DNA from: an uncultured Bacteroidales bacterium
GTDB lineage: Bacteria > Bacteroidota > Bacteroidia > Bacteroidales > Muribaculaceae
NCBI GenBank assembly: GCA_946011725.1
Contig: CAMGBT010000013.1
Span: 1 to 40,801, forward strand
Reading direction: 5' to 3'
Length of the DNA stretch: 40,801 bases
In this document: positions 39,860 to 40,801 of the stretch, piece by piece
Position numbering within the stretch: the first letter of the stretch is position 1
Layout of the letters: every line of letters starts with the position of its first letter
The notes under the pieces: generated by a model
Told to the model about the DNA's origin: nothing
Databases searched by the model: none
Seen by the model: the letters and a program-made list of their open reading frames with translations, nothing else
Made by a program: the position numbers and the translations under genes

Positions 39860-40012
39860 CACGGCTCTTTCATTTAAACTTCGGTAATTGCAAATAGCGG
39901 CTAAACGAATAAAACGAATCAACGAAGTAACGAAAAAATTAATATAATTCGTTATTTCGTACTTCGTTTCTTCGTTTAACCCCACCACTGCACCTTAAAT
40001 GAAAGAGCCGTG
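39860..40012. repeat. Nested palindromic element, ACGAA copy 2 with 18-nt outer arms
   Basis: Outer arms CACGGCTCTTTCATTTAA (39860-39877) and its exact mirror (39995-40012) enclose an inner fold-back made of repeated ACGAA (39903-39935) and TTCGT (39948-39977). The 153-nt unit lies between the CpsB-like promoter and the end of the Spy-like gene, in a 297-nt gap with no gene. It could be a large terminator or a small non-autonomous element. Confidence 0.65.
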
Positions 40013-40070
40013 TATAAATAAGGCACCGGCCGAAGTCGATGCCTTGAGGAGATTGGAGAGCGGAGAATGA

Positions 40071-40550
40071 TTATTGTTGAGGAGTACGTTGGCGTTGGCC
40101 TTGGCGGCGCATGCGGTGCTGACCTTGCGCGGGGACGGAGTCGTTGAATTGGGTGCCGGGTTGACGCAGACGGCGGTTTTGGCCCACGGGCTGGTTGTAG
40201 CCGTTAATGGCTATGTTCTCGAGGTATTGCACATATTGCTCAGGGGTGAGGACTTGTTTGAGCTGATCGAGATAGTCACGGCGGGCTTGCTGCTGCAGCT
40301 GGCGGCGCGATTGCTGTCCGGATTGGATCGAATCCACAGCGGCGCGTTGCTCGGCGGTGAGCTCGATTCCGGCGAACGGATCCACCCGCGCTTGGCGCAT
40401 TTGGCGGGCGGGACGTTGGCGTTGGCAGTTGGCCGTGCTGTCGCAGCAGGTAGCTTGGCTTTGGCATTGTTGTTGGCATTGGCCTTGAGATTGAGCGGAG
40501 GCAGAAAGGACGGCGATGCCCATAGCTGCGAGGAGAATGAAATGTTTCAT
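40071..40550 (-). CDS. Small secreted Spy/LTXXQ-like protein, Gln- and Cys-rich
   Basis: 159 residues with a signal peptide (MKHFILLAAMGIAVLSASAQ). Immediately after cleavage comes a short Cys/Gln segment (GQCQQQCQSQATCCDSTANC, five cysteines), then a helical part with two LTxEQ-type motifs (IELTAEQRAAVDSIQ and VLTPEQYVQYLENIA) separated by a Gln/Arg-rich helix, the pattern of Spy/CpxP-like periplasmic chaperones. The C-terminus is basic and Gln-rich. A periplasmic stress or metal role would fit the cysteines, but this is inference. No clear promoter: the best upstream box (AAACTTTG at 40599-40606) misses the first base. Confidence 0.65.
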   Translation of the reverse strand: MKHFILLAAMGIAVLSASAQSQGQCQQQCQSQATCCDSTANCQRQRPARQMRQARVDPFAGIELTAEQRAAVDSIQSGQQSRRQLQQQARRDYLDQLKQVLTPEQYVQYLENIAINGYNQPVGQNRRLRQPGTQFNDSVPAQGQHRMRRQGQRQRTPQQ

Positions 40551-40710
40551 AACAGTTATTTTTTGCGGTTTTCATCATTTCAGACCCTTCCCGCCCCCCA
40601 AAGTTTAATCGCCCCCGCCCCTTTAAGCATCCTTAACACCTCCCCAAAAATTTTCACAACCCGCCCAATCACCAATTATAAATTTTGCATTATACATTCG
40701 CCGAGAAGCC

Positions 40711-40742
40711 CTTTTGTAACGGCTCTGAGCTTTAGCGAAGCC
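40711..40742 (+). repeat. Intergenic repeat, copy 3 (TTTTTGTAACGGCT family)
   Basis: Reads CTTTTGTAACGGCTCTGAGC followed by TTTAGCGAAGCC, matching the right arm of copy 1 (469-499) and, in the opposite orientation, copy 2. The rest of 40551-40801 is C-rich non-coding sequence with no gene visible. Confidence 0.65.
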
Positions 40743-40801
40743 CCTCCCTCTCTCGTCCCTCGTTCCTCTCAAAAGCCGCCATTCGTAAAATATGTTGAAT
40801 A

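Noticed and set aside
38911-39980. ACGAA repeats as a CRISPR array
   Set aside because: Units are about 5 nt at irregular spacing with mirrored halves and no regular spacers; no cas genes.

Overview
The window is chromosomal DNA from a GC-rich member of the Bacteroidales. The evidence is the repeated Bacteroidetes promoter form (TTTG about 19-21 nt upstream of TAnnTTTG, usually TAACTTTG), the bamD-rpoZ pair, a DUF4831 protein, a short RNA polymerase omega homologue, and a secreted protein with a Bacteroidales-type C-terminal tail. A gut lineage such as Muribaculaceae or a relative would fit, but the family is inference.

Layout. 1-5.4 kb: the 3' end of a protein with an L7/L12 C-terminal-like domain, then a minus-strand pair made of a beta-propeller gene broken by one in-frame stop and a large secreted N-acetylmuramoyl-L-alanine amidase. 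5.45-10.98 kb: an AT-rich accessory island between two 42-nt imperfect direct repeats. It holds phage-like remnants, two same-orientation decayed fragments of one IS, and between them an intact plus-strand three-gene cassette (GHKL-type ATPase, STAS-like protein, membrane-anchored helical protein) with its own promoter and terminator. This cassette is the best candidate for an undescribed system. 11-28.6 kb: two long minus-strand gene runs. The downstream run is OMP-tsaD-cinA-nfnS-nfnL. The upstream run is nnr-DUF4831-yicC-legG-neuA-ptmE-like-obg-prmC-recX-cutC-transglutaminase, and it carries a nonulosonic-acid (legionaminic-type) sugar trio inside housekeeping genes. 28.7-33 kb: a Ca2+/Na+ antiporter, a META-domain lipoprotein, rpsO, rpoZ and bamD. 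33-40.8 kb: a highly codon-biased M16 peptidase, a Fic gene with an operator-like palindrome array and a premature stop before its DNA-binding domain, an OmpA-family protein, a SemiSWEET, a CpsB/YwqE-type phosphatase and a small Spy-like secreted protein.

How the genes work together. The two long runs look like true operons because most junctions overlap or are under 30 nt. They mix translation and quality control (TsaD, PrmC, Obg), cofactor repair (Nnr), redox (NfnAB) and envelope or sugar genes. The ATPase/STAS pair in the island has the layout of a partner-switching regulator, with the third gene as a possible membrane output. No rRNA, tRNA, CRISPR array or riboswitch was recognised.
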